Shown here in pieces: positions 8,025 to 16,839 of a stretch of 38,071 nt of DNA. The stretch covers positions 1 through 38,071 of the forward strand of contig JBBRFW010000029.1 of assembly GCA_038241255.1 (NCBI GenBank), written 5' to 3'. The number at the start of each line of letters is the position of its first letter. Position 1 is the stretch's first letter. Source of the stretch: Schlegelella_A sp038241255 (lineage in GTDB: Bacteria > Pseudomonadota > Gammaproteobacteria > Burkholderiales > Burkholderiaceae_C). The notes beneath the pieces were generated by a model. That model was not told the DNA's origin and did no database searches. It worked only from the letters and a program-made list of their open reading frames with translations. Position numbers and translations under genes: made by a program.

Positions 8025-8330
8025 CCGTTTTGGAACAAGGTGCTCGAGAAGGCGGGCCTGGCGCAGCGCCTGGCGGCGCCGCATAAGGCGTTCATCCGCA
8101 AGATCGGCGCGCTCGCCGGCACCGGATGTCGCCCGACGGCCGGGTCGTGAGCGAGAAGGAGTGGCAGGCCAAGCACGGAGAGTGGCTGCCGAGCCCGGCC
8201 GACTTCGCGTTCGTCGCCTCGCTCATGGGCCCGGTGCGCGAGCCCGGCAAGTTCGCCGGCTGGATCGCGCCGCCGGCGATGGGCATCAACGAGAACCCGG
8301 TCGACTTCGAGGTACTTGCGGTTTGGCTGA
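8025..8330 (+). pseudogene. boxB: boxB remnant: C-terminus of benzoyl-CoA 2,3-epoxidase oxygenase subunit
   Basis: Only about the last 95 codons of a roughly 470-residue protein remain. Frame 3 gives WNKVLEKAGL (from 8031) and PHKAFIRKIGALAG. After a frameshift near 8120, frame 2 gives SPDGRVVSEKEW, ADFAFVASLMG and EPGKFAGWIAPPAMGIN. A single extra base near 8311 then precedes YLRFG and the TGA at 8328-8330. This order and wording match the BoxB C-terminus. BoxB is the di-iron oxygenase that epoxidises benzoyl-CoA with BoxA as reductase. The di-iron ligands and N-terminal three quarters are missing, so the gene is dead. It stands directly upstream of boxA, as in intact box operons. Confidence 0.85.
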
Positions 8331-8340
8331 TGATGCGGGA

Positions 8341-9615
8341 ATGGAGACGGCTAGCGACGCGGAAGTCATCACGTAGGACCTGGTCGATCCCGAGATCTGC
8401 ATCCGCTGCAACACCTGCGAGGCGACCTGTCCCGTCGGCGCGATAACCCACGACGACCGTCATGACGTCGTCTGCGCCGACGTCTGCAATTTCTGCATGG
8501 CGTGCATCTCGCCGTGCCCCACCGGATTGATCGACAACTGGCGCACCGCTCGAAGGTGCGCGCCTACGTCATCATCGAGCAGCTCGCGTGGGAAGAGCTA
8601 CCGCCCCAACTCACGCCGGAGCAGCTCGCCGCCGAAGGCGTGACCGCCGAGGTCGTGGCGGGCGCGGCCGCCGAGACTGTGCTCGCGTTCAAGCTTAAGT
8701 CGGGCCGGCGGCGAGGCGCCGTTCAACCGCGGCCCTTCGGATCGACGGTGCCGCTGTGGGCGGCCGCGCATGCCCACCAACCTGTTCGGACCGAAGAACC
8801 AGATCACCGCGACCGTCGTGGGCAACGTCAACTCCACCGAGGCGGGCTTCCACAATAAGACGCATCACATCGTCCTCGATTTCGGCGCGACGCCGTTCCC
8901 GGAGCCTGAAGGCCAGTCGATCGGAATCGTCCCGCCCGGTTGGACGCCAACGGCCGGTCGCACGTGGCGCGCCAGTATTCGATCGCAAGTCCGAGGAACG
9001 GCGAGCGGCCGGGCTACAACAACGTCTCGCTGACGGTCAAGCGCGTCACCGAAGACCATCAGGGCCGGCCGACTGCGGCGTCGAGTCCAACTACGTCTGC
9101 GACCTCGACGTCGGCGACATGGTGCAGGTGATCGGCCCGTTCGGGCAGAGCTTCCTGATGCCGAACCATCCGAAGTCGCACCTCGTGATGATCTGCACCG
9201 GCACCGGCAGCGCGCCGATGCGGGCGATGACCGCGTGGCGCCGACGCCTCAGGAAGAGCGGCAAGTTCGAATGCGGCAAGCTGATGCTCGTCTTCGGGGC
9301 GCGATCTCGCGAGGAGCTGCCGTACTTCGGGCCGCTCACGCCGCTGCCGAAGGACTTCATCGACATCAACCTGGCGTTCTCGCGCACGCCGGGGCAGCCG
9401 GAGAAGTACGTGCCGACCTGATCCACGAGCGCGCCGTCGATCTGTTGCCGTTGCTCTACGACCCGAACTCGCACTTCTACGTGTGCGGGCTGAAGGCGAT
9501 GGAAGAGGGCGTGCTCCTAGCGCTGCGCGACGTTGCCGTCGGCGCCACGCCCGCGTGGCGCGAGATCGCGGCTGCGCTCAAGCGCGAAGGCCGGCTGCAT
9601 CTCAAGACCTATTGA
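8341..9615 (+). pseudogene. boxA: boxA pseudogene: benzoyl-CoA 2,3-epoxidase reductase subunit
   Basis: Pieces in all three forward frames line up along a full-length BoxA. From the ATG at 8341 the frame meets a TAG at 8374-8376, then continues with both ferredoxin-type clusters (CIRCNTCEATCP and CNFCMACISPCP). A shift near 8545 leads to RAYVIIEQLAWEEL. Further shifts around 8700-8770 lead to NLFGPKNQITATVVGNV. A shift near 8940 gives HVARQYSIASPRNGERP. A shift near 9070 gives the FAD/NADPH-binding part (YVCDLDVGDMVQVIGPFG, MICTGTGSAPMRAM). A shift near 9415 gives the C-terminus ending EGRLHLKTY. At least six frame changes plus a nonsense codon make this a clear pseudogene. BoxA passes electrons from NADPH to BoxB. 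Confidence 0.92.
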
Positions 9616-9740
9616 CCGATCAGACCCGCCGCCTGCGGGCCGAACGCTTCGGAGCGGTCGCGCGGCCGAGGCTCCTCAACGCAAGGGCGCTGACGATGAA
9701 GGCAGCGAAGCGCCGACCTCGCGAGCCGCCGCGCGTTCGC

Positions 9741-10487
9741 TCAATTGCGACGTGTGAACCAGGTCCGCCAGCTCGCCGGCGCGTGGCGTGCCGCGGGGTG
9801 GCTGCGCGTCACCATCAGCGCGCCGCAGAGATAGAGCGCATTGAGAAGCCGGCTCGCCCGCTCGACGCTCATGCCGGGCCAGCGGGCGATGTCGCCGAGC
9901 GCTGCCGACTCGCGCTCGAGGCGCCGGACGGTCGAGCTGATCGCGCCCGTCGAGCGCGGCAGCTCCCTGGCGTGCGACGACACGAGCCGATAGGCGACGC
10001 GGCCGCTGATCTCGGCCAGCAACGCGGATCGCGGCCCGTTCATCGCCACCGCCCAGAGCAGGTCGGCAAGGGGACGGTACTTGTCCGCGCTCGCCACGCG
10101 CTCGTGCATCCGGTGGCCGGGAGGGCGAACGCCGGGCGGCTCGGCAAGCAGCAGTCGCAGGCCTGACAGCGCCGTGTGGGCGGCCAGGGCGAGGGCATCG
10201 CGCGGCGAGTGATAGAGCGCCTCGCGCGGGAACAGCGTCACCGGCCAGACGAACGCCCCTTGCTCGAGGTACAGCAGCGCCGGCTCCTGGTTGCGGATGC
10301 AGGCGGCGATCACTTCGAGGATGTCGCCATCGGCGCCTTCGCTCTGCAGTCGACGCAGATCGGCGAGCAGCGTCGTCGGCAGGAGAGTCAGCCGGTCTCC
10401 GCCCGGCGCGAGATCGAGCTTGCCTTCGCTGCGGGCGCGCTGGAACTCGCTGATTTTCCAGAGGGAGGAGCTGTCGAATGCCTTCAT
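9741..10487 (-). CDS. Conserved-looking hypothetical protein with possible C-terminal winged helix
   Basis: 248 residues from the ATG at 10487 (MKAFDSSSLWKISEF). The frame stays open 42 codons further upstream, but that stretch has poor protein character. No signal peptide or membrane segment is visible. Residues about 55-130 contain DILEVIAACIRNQEPALLYLEQGAFVWPVTLFP, which reads like a small regulatory or sensor domain. Near the C-terminus, IARWPGMSVERASRLLNALYLCGALMV resembles a helix-turn-helix followed by a short wing. I do not recognise the family. It may be a regulator, but this is inferred from shape only. No operon partner: boxA remnants lie on the other strand to the left, and 210 nt separate it from the methyltransferase gene to the right. 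Confidence 0.7.
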   Translation of the reverse strand: MKAFDSSSLWKISEFQRARSEGKLDLAPGGDRLTLLPTTLLADLRRLQSEGADGDILEVIAACIRNQEPALLYLEQGAFVWPVTLFPREALYHSPRDALALAAHTALSGLRLLLAEPPGVRPPGHRMHERVASADKYRPLADLLWAVAMNGPRSALLAEISGRVAYRLVSSHARELPRSTGAISSTVRRLERESAALGDIARWPGMSVERASRLLNALYLCGALMVTRSHPAARHAPASWRTWFTRRN

Positions 10488-10697
10488 AGGCGCTTGCAGG
10501 CCGCGGCCTGACCTGTGGGGTTCGTTGCGCTGCGCTTCGCCGATGGTTCTTGCCGCGATGCAGTCGACTCGCCGCGGTACACCGGCGCTGAGGTGCGCTG
10601 GCATCAACCCCAATCCTAGTCCGTTTCGAGCGGCAGGTCGGCAGAGGGGGTGGGGTCTCGATCCAGCCGTCGGGTTGGCGCCAAGCTTTCGGTCGCG

Positions 10698-11297
10698 CTA
10701 CGCCTCAGCGATGCGGAACGCGATCATCAGGTTGTTGGCGGCCATGTCCCATCGACGCTCGAACGCCAGCCCGGCGAGTTGCGCCTCGTCGATCACCTGC
10801 GCCAGCCGTCGCAGGCCCCAGGCGGGATCCCGCGCCCGCAGGTCGGCGTCGAAGGCGGCGTTGCTCGGCGCCACCGCCTCTCCGTCGACGACGAAGGGGC
10901 CGTAGAGGACCAGCACGCCGCCCGGCACCAGGTGATGCGCCGCGCCGCCCATCAGCGCCGCGCAGGTCGGCCAGGCGGCGATGTGCAGCATGTTCGCGCA
11001 GAAGACAGCATCGACGTGGACGAGAGCCGGTGGCCAGGGTTGTGCGAGCACATCGAGCCGCATTGGCCGCCGCACGTTGCCCAGAGCTGCGGTTCGCGCC
11101 GTGATCGATGCAAGCGCCGGCGCGTCCCTCTCGGTGGGCTGCCACTGCCAGCCAGGATGCGCGCCGGCGAAGTGGGCTGCATGTTGGCCGGTTCCGCTCG
11201 CGATCTCGAGCACGACGGCGTGGGTCGGCAGCACTCGGTCGAGCACGGCGAGGATCGCGGACTTGTTGCGATCGGCGGCGGGACTGCGGGCGGTCAA
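10698..11297 (-). CDS. DUF938 family SAM-dependent methyltransferase
   Basis: 199 residues. A class I methyltransferase signature lies near the N-terminus (VVLEIASGTGQHAAHFA, SAM-binding glycine loop). DUF938-specific wording follows: SPAADRNKSAIL at the start, WQPTERDA, FCANMLHIAAWP, LVPGGVLVLYGPF and a C-terminal MAANNLMIAFR. The length matches the family, whose substrate is not established as far as I know. Cytosolic, no signal peptide. It diverges from selO with about 100 nt between starts, so both promoters should lie there. Confidence 0.88.
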   Translation of the reverse strand: MTARSPAADRNKSAILAVLDRVLPTHAVVLEIASGTGQHAAHFAGAHPGWQWQPTERDAPALASITARTAALGNVRRPMRLDVLAQPWPPALVHVDAVFCANMLHIAAWPTCAALMGGAAHHLVPGGVLVLYGPFVVDGEAVAPSNAAFDADLRARDPAWGLRRLAQVIDEAQLAGLAFERRWDMAANNLMIAFRIAEA

Positions 11298-11399
11298 TTC
11301 GATTCCTTCGCGTCATTGTCGGTCCCGGGGTGAGCTGGCGGCCGCCCGGAGCCGGCGCTCGAAATCATTCACACTGACGCCCGTCCTCTGCGTCTTGCC

Positions 11400-12926
11400 A
11401 TGGCTGCCGCCTCGTTCACCCTTGACAACTCCTACGCGCGCGAACTCCAGGGCTTCTCCGTGCCTTGGCGTCCCGAAGCCGCGCCGGCGCCGAAGTCGCT
11501 CTTCTTCAACGCGCCGCTCGCCGACGAGCTCGGGCTGGACGTCGCATCGTTGTCCGGCGAAGGCGGCGCCGCGCTCTTCGCCGGCAACGCGATTCCCGCG
11601 GGTGCCGAGCCGATCGCGCAGGCCTACGCGGGCCACCAGTTCGGCGCCTTCTCGCCGCAGCTCGGCGACGGCCGCGCCGTGCTGCTCGGCGAGGTGATCG
11701 ATCGCACTGGCCGGCGCCGCGACATCGCCTTCAAGGGCTCGGGCCGCACGCCGTTCTCGCGCGGCGGTGACGGCAAGGCGGTGGTTGGACCGATGCTGCG
11801 CGAGGCGCTCGTCGGCGAGTTCATGCATGCCGCCGGCATTGCGACGACGCGTGCGCTCGCGGTGGTTGCGACAGGGGAGCCGGTGCTGCGCGAGACGGTG
11901 TTGCCGGGCGCAGTGCTGACGCGCGTGGCGGCGAGTCACATCCGGGTCGGCACGTTCCAGTTCTTTGCCGCGCGCGGCGACGTCGAACGCGTGCGCCAGC
12001 TCGCCGAGTACACGATCGCGCGCCACGATTCGGACCTCGTCGGCACGCCCGGCCGATTCCTCGGCCTCCTGGAGCGCGTCGGCGAGCGCCAGGCCATGCT
12101 GATCGCGCAGTGGATGAACGTCGGCTTCATCCACGGCGTCATGAACACCGACAACATGACCCTCTCCGGCGAGACGATCGACTACGGGCCCTGCGCCTTC
12201 GTCGAAGCCTACGATCCGGCGGCCGTGTTCAGCTCGATCGACGCGCAGGGCCGCTACGCTTTCGGCAACCAGCCGAGCATCGCGCGCTGGAACCTGGCGC
12301 GCTTGGCCGAGTCGCTGCTCCCGCTGCTCGCCAACGGCGATGCGCAGGCGACGGCCGAAGCGATGCGCGTCGTCGACGCCTTTCCGATCGCGTATCGCCG
12401 CTATCTGCTCGCCGGCCAGCGCGCAAAGCTCGGCCTGCGCGCGCCGGAAGGCACCGACGATGCTGCCGATGCCCGGCTTGCCAACGACTGGCTGGCGTTG
12501 CTGCACGCCGCCCATGTCGATTTCACGCTCGCGTGGCGCCGTCTCGGCGACGCCGCTGCCGGCGACGACGGGCCGTTGCGTACGCTGTTCGCCGCGGCAG
12601 GCGCCGACGCCGATGCGCCCTCGGCCTGGCTCGAGCGCTGGCGCCAGCGCTGCGCGCGCGAGGACGAAGGCACCGCGGGCGGCAGCGAGGCCGCCGCCGC
12701 GGCCAGAGCCGAGCGCACGCGCGGCGTCAATCCGTTCGTGATTCCGCGCAATCATCGCGTCGAGGAAGCGCTCGCTGCGGCGTCCGACGGCGACGATCTC
12801 GGCCCGTTCGACCGCCTCCTCGCCGCGTTGCGCAACCCTTATGCCGAGCGCGACGACAACGCGCCCTACGGCGTGCCCGCGCCGGCCGACGTCACGGCCT
12901 GCTACCGGACGTTCTGCGGCACCTGA
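11400..12926 (+). CDS. selO: SelO/YdiU family protein adenylyltransferase (AMPylase)
   Basis: 508 residues, full length for the family. SelO is a pseudokinase-fold enzyme that transfers AMP to Ser/Thr/Tyr of target proteins; in bacteria it is linked to redox stress. Visible motifs: LGDGRAVLLGE (88-98), the FKGSGRTPFSRGGDGKAV block with Lys112, HGVMNTDN (245-252, with catalytic Asp251 and metal-binding Asn252), and DYGP (261-264). The C-terminus is YRTFCGT, with a cysteine near the position that carries selenocysteine in animal homologues. Convergent with the Tat-epimerase gene; a hairpin separates the two stops. The nearby msrBA pair is another thiol-redox function but is not linked by operon. 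Confidence 0.96.
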   Translation: MAAASFTLDNSYARELQGFSVPWRPEAAPAPKSLFFNAPLADELGLDVASLSGEGGAALFAGNAIPAGAEPIAQAYAGHQFGAFSPQLGDGRAVLLGEVIDRTGRRRDIAFKGSGRTPFSRGGDGKAVVGPMLREALVGEFMHAAGIATTRALAVVATGEPVLRETVLPGAVLTRVAASHIRVGTFQFFAARGDVERVRQLAEYTIARHDSDLVGTPGRFLGLLERVGERQAMLIAQWMNVGFIHGVMNTDNMTLSGETIDYGPCAFVEAYDPAAVFSSIDAQGRYAFGNQPSIARWNLARLAESLLPLLANGDAQATAEAMRVVDAFPIAYRRYLLAGQRAKLGLRAPEGTDDAADARLANDWLALLHAAHVDFTLAWRRLGDAAAGDDGPLRTLFAAAGADADAPSAWLERWRQRCAREDEGTAGGSEAAAAARAERTRGVNPFVIPRNHRVEEALAAASDGDDLGPFDRLLAALRNPYAERDDNAPYGVPAPADVTACYRTFCGT

Positions 12927-12935
12927 GGCGCCGCC

Positions 12936-12952
12936 GCCGGGGCTATCCCGGC
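12936..12952. terminator. Short hairpin between convergent selO and epimerase genes
   Basis: GCCGGG (12936-12941) / CCCGGC (12947-12952) with a 5-nt loop, followed on the plus strand by TTCTT. It lies 10 nt after the selO stop and overlaps the last codons of the leftward gene. Position and sequence fit a selO terminator. Confidence 0.5.
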
Positions 12953-14088
12953 TTCTTCGCGCTCGCCTTCCAAGCTACCAGCACCTCGACCTCGCGCGCG
13001 GGCGTCAGCCCCGCCTTCGGGTTGGCCTGGCGGGCCTCCGGCTGCTGCCTGAACCATTCGAGCGTGTCGGCGGCCGTCGTCGCCAGCGGCCGGAACGTGA
13101 GCCCGGCGCGCAGCGCGCGGTCGATCCGGCGCTGCGCGAAGCCGGCGCTCTCGCCCTCGCCCGGCACCCAGACCGGCAGGTCGGTCCACGGCGACACATG
13201 CTGCGCCTCGAGGAACTCCGCGGGCACCCACGTCAAGCGGGCCTTCGCCCGTGTCGGCGCCGCGATGCCGGCGAGCATGTCGCCGATGACGAGCGGTTGC
13301 GCCGGCCCGGTGGCGTTGAAGGTGCCGACGGTGCGCGCCTCGGCCATGCGGATCGTCCACTCGGCGAGGTCGCGCGCGTCGATGAACTGCACCCGGTCGC
13401 CGCCGTCGCCAGGCGCGAGCACCTCGCTTCCGCGGGCGAGCCGAACCGGCCAGTAGGTGAAGCGATCGGTCTCGTCACCCGGGCCGGCGATGAGACCCGG
13501 GCGGATGATCGTCGTCGCCGCGCCGAACTGCCGCCTCGCCTCGGCCTCGCTCGCCGCCTTGAGCGCGCCGTAGAGCTGGGGCTTCGCGCTCAGTGTCTGG
13601 GCAGTCTCGGTCATCGGATCGCTGCCGTCGTAGGAAAGCACTGCGGCCGATTCGTCCTCGGGCTTGTCGTTGGCGGCGTAGACCGAGACGGTCGAGATGA
13701 AGACGTACTGGCGCACCTTGCCGCGCAGCACCTGGCCGGCCTCGCGCACCCAGAACGGCAGCGTCGTCGGGTTGTCGATGCAGACGTCCCATTCGCGCCC
13801 CTCGAGCGCCTTGAGGTCACCGGTGTTGCGATCGCCGAGCAGCTGTTCGACTTCGCCTGGCCAAGCCTTCGGCTGGCGGCCGCGATTGAACAAGGTCATC
13901 TTGTGGCCGCGGGCGAGTGCGTAGCGCACCTGGTGCGGCCCCGTGAATCCCGTGCCGCCCAGGATCAGGATGCGCAGCGGAGCCCCGGGCGCATCCTGCG
14001 CTTTCGCCGCGGCGGAGGCGCCCGGCCCGAGCCCCAGGCCGGCCAGGCCAAGCGACGCCGCTTTCACGAAATTCCGCCGGCTCTTCAT
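12943..14088 (-). CDS. Tat-signal NAD(P)-dependent epimerase/dehydratase-like protein
   Basis: 381 residues from the ATG at 14088, preceded by a GGAG Shine-Dalgarno. The N-terminus MKSRRNFVKAASLGLAG is a twin-arginine signal, so the protein is probably exported folded, with its cofactor bound. The Rossmann nucleotide loop GGTGFTG is at 44-50. An SDR-type active-site segment YGALK and the later blocks RPGLIAGPGDETDR and VQFIDARDLAEW are those of extended SDR epimerases/NmrA-like proteins. Length fits. The substrate is unknown. A periplasmic nucleotide-dependent enzyme is unusual but recurrent for Tat-tagged members. The open frame continues upstream of 14088, but that part is not protein-like. 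Confidence 0.85.
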   Translation of the reverse strand: MKSRRNFVKAASLGLAGLGLGPGASAAAKAQDAPGAPLRILILGGTGFTGPHQVRYALARGHKMTLFNRGRQPKAWPGEVEQLLGDRNTGDLKALEGREWDVCIDNPTTLPFWVREAGQVLRGKVRQYVFISTVSVYAANDKPEDESAAVLSYDGSDPMTETAQTLSAKPQLYGALKAASEAEARRQFGAATTIIRPGLIAGPGDETDRFTYWPVRLARGSEVLAPGDGGDRVQFIDARDLAEWTIRMAEARTVGTFNATGPAQPLVIGDMLAGIAAPTRAKARLTWVPAEFLEAQHVSPWTDLPVWVPGEGESAGFAQRRIDRALRAGLTFRPLATTAADTLEWFRQQPEARQANPKAGLTPAREVEVLVAWKASAKKPG

Positions 14089-14195
14089 GATCGATCGCTC
14101 CTGCGCCGCAAGTCTTTTTCGATGGTATGCCGCAGACCCCATTGCCTTGCCCGCTGCGCTCCGATGATGGTGATCCGCAACTCCTCGTCGCCGAC

Positions 14196-14357
14196 ATGTC
14201 ACGACCCTTTCGCCCCGGAGATTCAGCGTCCCGCCTCCTATCCGGCGAGCGGCGGCGCCGCGTCATGCTTGCCGCCGGCGCTGCCGCGTGGCTCGCGGGC
14301 GCCAGGCCACATCGTCTGCTGGCCCAGTCCGCCGCGCCTGGATCAGGCTCGGCCTGA
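14196..14357 (+). pseudogene. N-terminal scrap with a signal-peptide-like segment
   Basis: A 53-codon frame from the ATG at 14196. It contains ERRRRVMLAAGAAAWLAG, an arginine-rich stretch followed by a hydrophobic helix and LLAQSAA, which looks like a Tat or Sec signal. The frame ends soon after, at the point where an unrelated transporter C-terminus begins in another frame. Read as the 5' end of an exported-protein gene whose body was deleted. The original product cannot be named. Confidence 0.35.
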
Positions 14358-14608
14358 TCGGTGCCCCGGCGCGCCAGGTGTTCTTCACCGTCGTCAGCCG
14401 GGAAGAAAAATTCAAGGCCAAGAACGTGATCGACGTCGTCGTCTTCCGCGGCTCCGACGCCTTGTACGGCTGGCTGTTCGACAGCCTCCAGATCCTCGGC
14501 ATGAAGCTCGCTGCGATCGCGCTCTGTGCGTTGCCGGTCGCGGCGGGGTGGCTGGTTCTCTCGGCGCGCATGGGGCGAGCGCACGAGCGGCATGCCGTCC
14601 ATGGTTGA
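14340..14608 (+). pseudogene. C-terminal remnant of an MFS/NTP-NDP-exchange-type transporter
   Basis: About 88 codons without a proper start. The protein text ARQVFFTVVSREEKFKAKN, then IDVVVFRGSDALYGWLF, then a transmembrane helix (LAAIALCALPVAAGWLVL) and a basic tail, matches the end of AAA/MFS-type carriers of the NTP/NDP exchange group. About ten upstream helices are missing. It abuts the signal-peptide scrap at 14196-14357 in a different frame, so a deletion joined two unrelated genes here. Confidence 0.65.
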
Positions 14609-14664
14609 GGTCCGGCACCGGCCCCGTCGCGCAGCGCCGCGAGCAGCGTGACCGTAGTCGTACC

Positions 14665-14850
14665 GTGAACGTTCGCCTCCCTGTCGACGCGCTCCGCCTG
14701 CGCCAGCTGATCGTGAGGATCTCTGGCGCCGGCTCGGTGCGGCTCGAGAAGCTTCAGACGGATCGGCTCGACTTGACCGTCTCGGGCGTCGCCAGCATCG
14801 ACTTCTCGGGCCCGGCCAAGGTGACGCGCAGCAATTCCGGAGCTTACGAC
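14665..14850 (+). pseudogene. DUF2807 (GIN head) domain fragment
   Basis: In frame from a GTG at 14665 the protein reads VNVRLPVDALRL, ISGAGSVRLEKL, DRLDLTVSGVASIDF. This is the repeated beta-strand wording of DUF2807 head domains of exported proteins (Leu-x-x-Ser-Gly-Ala-Gly-x-x). No signal peptide or remaining repeats are attached, and the frame then runs into the start of the next gene. A leftover from a larger periplasmic protein is the simplest reading. Confidence 0.5.
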
Positions 14851-14905
14851 CCGGAACGAGAGCGGCAACAAGCACAGCACGCCGAAGGGGCTTACGCTTC
14901 GATGC

Positions 14906-16045
14906 ATGAACATCCCGGTGCCCGAAGAAGGACTTCAACTGCGCTCGCTCGTCAAGGAGAGCGGCGAGATTGAGCTGTCGCTCGTCCCCGTGCAGACGCT
15001 TGCGCCTGCCGCCGACGAGGTCGTGCTGCGCGTGGAGGCGACGCCGATCAACCCTTCCGACATCGGTCTCCTGTTCGGCGCGGCCGACCTCACGACGCTG
15101 GCGGTCCGCGGGAGCGGCGCGGGCACCGTCGCCACCGCGCGCGTGCCCGACGCGGCGATAAGGTCGATGGCGGCGCGGCTCGGCCAATCGCTGCCGGTCG
15201 GCAACGAAGGCGCCGGCACCGTCGTCACTGCGGGCGACGGCGCGGCGGCGCAGGCCTTGCTCGGCAGGACCGTCGCCGTGCTCGGCGGCGCGAGGTATTC
15301 GCAGTACCGCACGGTCAAGGCCGAACTCTGCCTGCCGCTGCCTCCGGGCACGAGCGCGGCCGAAGGCGCGTCGTGCTTCGTCAACCCGCTCACCGCCCTC
15401 GGCATGACCGAGACGATGCGGCGCGAAGGTCATCGCGCGCTGGTGCACACCGCGGCGGCGTCGAACCTCGGCCAGATGCTGAACCGGATCTGCCGCGCCG
15501 ACGGGATCGGCCTGGTCAACGTCGTGCGCAAGCCCGAGCAGGTCGCGCTCCTGCGCGAGCAGGGGGCGCTGCACGTGGTTAGCACCGCATCGCCGGCGTT
15601 CGTCGAAGAGCTCACGAACGCGCTCGTCGCGACCGGCGCGACGCTGGGCTTCGATGCCATCAGCGGCGGCCGCCTCGCCGGCCAGATCCTCGGCGCGATG
15701 GAAGCGGCGATCAATCGCAGCGCCAAAGAATACAGCCGTTACGGCTCGGCGGTTCACAAGCAGGTCTACCTCTACGGCGGTCTCGACACCGGCCCGACCG
15801 AGATCGTCCGCAACTTCGGCATGACCTGGGGCCTGGGCGGCTGGCTGCTTTTCCCCTTCCTGCAGCGAATCGGGCCCGATGCGGCGCACACGCTGAAGAC
15901 GCGCGTCGCCGCCGAGCTCAAGACGACGTTCGCAAGTCGATACACACGCACCGTGTCGCTCGCCGGCGCCCTGCAGGCCGACGCCATCGCCGACTACGGC
16001 CGCCGCGCCACCGCGTCGAAGGTGCTGATCGATCCGAGCGCGTAG
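14906..16045 (+). CDS. MDR-superfamily (quinone-reductase-like) NAD(P)H oxidoreductase
   Basis: 379 residues from the ATG at 14906. Medium-chain dehydrogenase/reductase features: an N-terminal GroES-like domain with VVLRVEATPINPSDIGLL, the NEGAGTVV glycine turn, and a Rossmann domain beginning near ALVHTAAASNLGQ. The cysteine cluster of zinc-dependent alcohol dehydrogenases is absent, so it is probably a zinc-free quinone- or enone-reductase type. Cytosolic. Substrate unknown. It stands alone between decayed sequences, with AAGGGG about 17 nt upstream as a weak ribosome site. Confidence 0.85.
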   Translation: MNIPVPEEGLQLRSLVKESGEIELSLVPVQTLAPAADEVVLRVEATPINPSDIGLLFGAADLTTLAVRGSGAGTVATARVPDAAIRSMAARLGQSLPVGNEGAGTVVTAGDGAAAQALLGRTVAVLGGARYSQYRTVKAELCLPLPPGTSAAEGASCFVNPLTALGMTETMRREGHRALVHTAAASNLGQMLNRICRADGIGLVNVVRKPEQVALLREQGALHVVSTASPAFVEELTNALVATGATLGFDAISGGRLAGQILGAMEAAINRSAKEYSRYGSAVHKQVYLYGGLDTGPTEIVRNFGMTWGLGGWLLFPFLQRIGPDAAHTLKTRVAAELKTTFASRYTRTVSLAGALQADAIADYGRRATASKVLIDPSA

Positions 16046-16150
16046 CCGCGCCGGGCGGCGGCGGTCCTCGCCGACGGTTCATCCGACGACCTGCCGAAGC
16101 CGTCGCGACCGGCCTTGCTATCACGGTGCCTCGTCATCGAAAGGCGGCGA

Positions 16151-16826
16151 ATGTCCCGACTCCTCGTCTCGCTGTTCCTCGCCGGCCCCGCGACCCGTGC
16201 GCGACGTCGCCGGTGGTGTATTCCGCCGCCGACCCGCCCGGCGTCGCACTCACCGGATCGGTCCGGCCGGTGCGCGAGATCGTCGCCGCCGACGACACGA
16301 CGCTGCGGCTGATCTTCATGCACGGCGTCAACGAGCACAGCGCTGGCCACGCGCTCGACGGAAGGGCGGCTGGCTCGACGACGCCACGCGGCAGCGATCG
16401 TCCTGCACGCGATCCCGGCATGAGCGTGCCGCCGCACGACGTCAACGTCAGCGTCTTTCATGGCCGGGCGCCGGAGGCGAGTCGAAAGTGCGAATCGCGG
16501 TGCGGAGCTACCGAATCAGGCCGCTCCCGGGGCGACGCGCGACACGCGGGTCGAGGCCATCGAGATGCCTGGCCGCCGCGGACCCAGTGGCCGAACAGCA
16601 ATAAGCTGGGCTACGACTCGCCTTCGACGACACCTGCACCCGGCAGCGAGGCGAGCGGATGCGCGGAGCCGCCCGACCCGGACCTATCCACGTCGGTGGC
16701 GTCGTCGTTACTCGAAATCGCCGGCGTCGGCGCCCTACGACTACTTCAGGAACCGCTCCGTCTGGGAGGTCATCTCCTGCGGCGGAGCGCACCGCGCCGC
16801 CCTGCCTTGCCCTTCCCGGCGCAGTA
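16151..16826 (+). pseudogene. Decayed lipoprotein-like gene of unknown function
   Basis: An ATG at 16151 starts MSRLLVSLFLAGPA, a good signal-peptide core. After a frame change the text CATSPVVYSAADPP begins where a lipobox cysteine would be expected, and continues VREIVAADDTTLRLIFMHGVNEHS. Another frame gives GWLDDATRQR, then KVRIAVRSYRI; a later piece is NKLGYDSPSTTP. These look like fragments of one exported protein with a His-Gly-containing strand-turn (MHGVNEH) resembling an alpha/beta hydrolase start. No frame is continuous. I do not recognise the family by name. The reading is inferred from protein-like patches. Confidence 0.45.
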
Positions 16827-16839
16827 GCGCCGCAGCGGT

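Noticed and set aside
7773..8084. Leftward 103-codon frame with text GGLPRYILAPVALFAPGV
   Set aside because: Looks partly protein-like, but it overlaps the boxB remnant antisense and matches no family I know; evidence too thin.
12841..14973. A 710-codon open frame on the plus strand
   Set aside because: It runs antisense to the Tat-epimerase gene, is Arg/Ala/Pro-rich and has no domain motifs. Only its last part (14665-14850) carries real protein text, the DUF2807 scrap.
13817..15889. A 690-codon open frame on the minus strand
   Set aside because: Shadow of the MDR gene and of the 5' part of the Tat-epimerase gene in a GC-rich sequence; low-complexity text without motifs.
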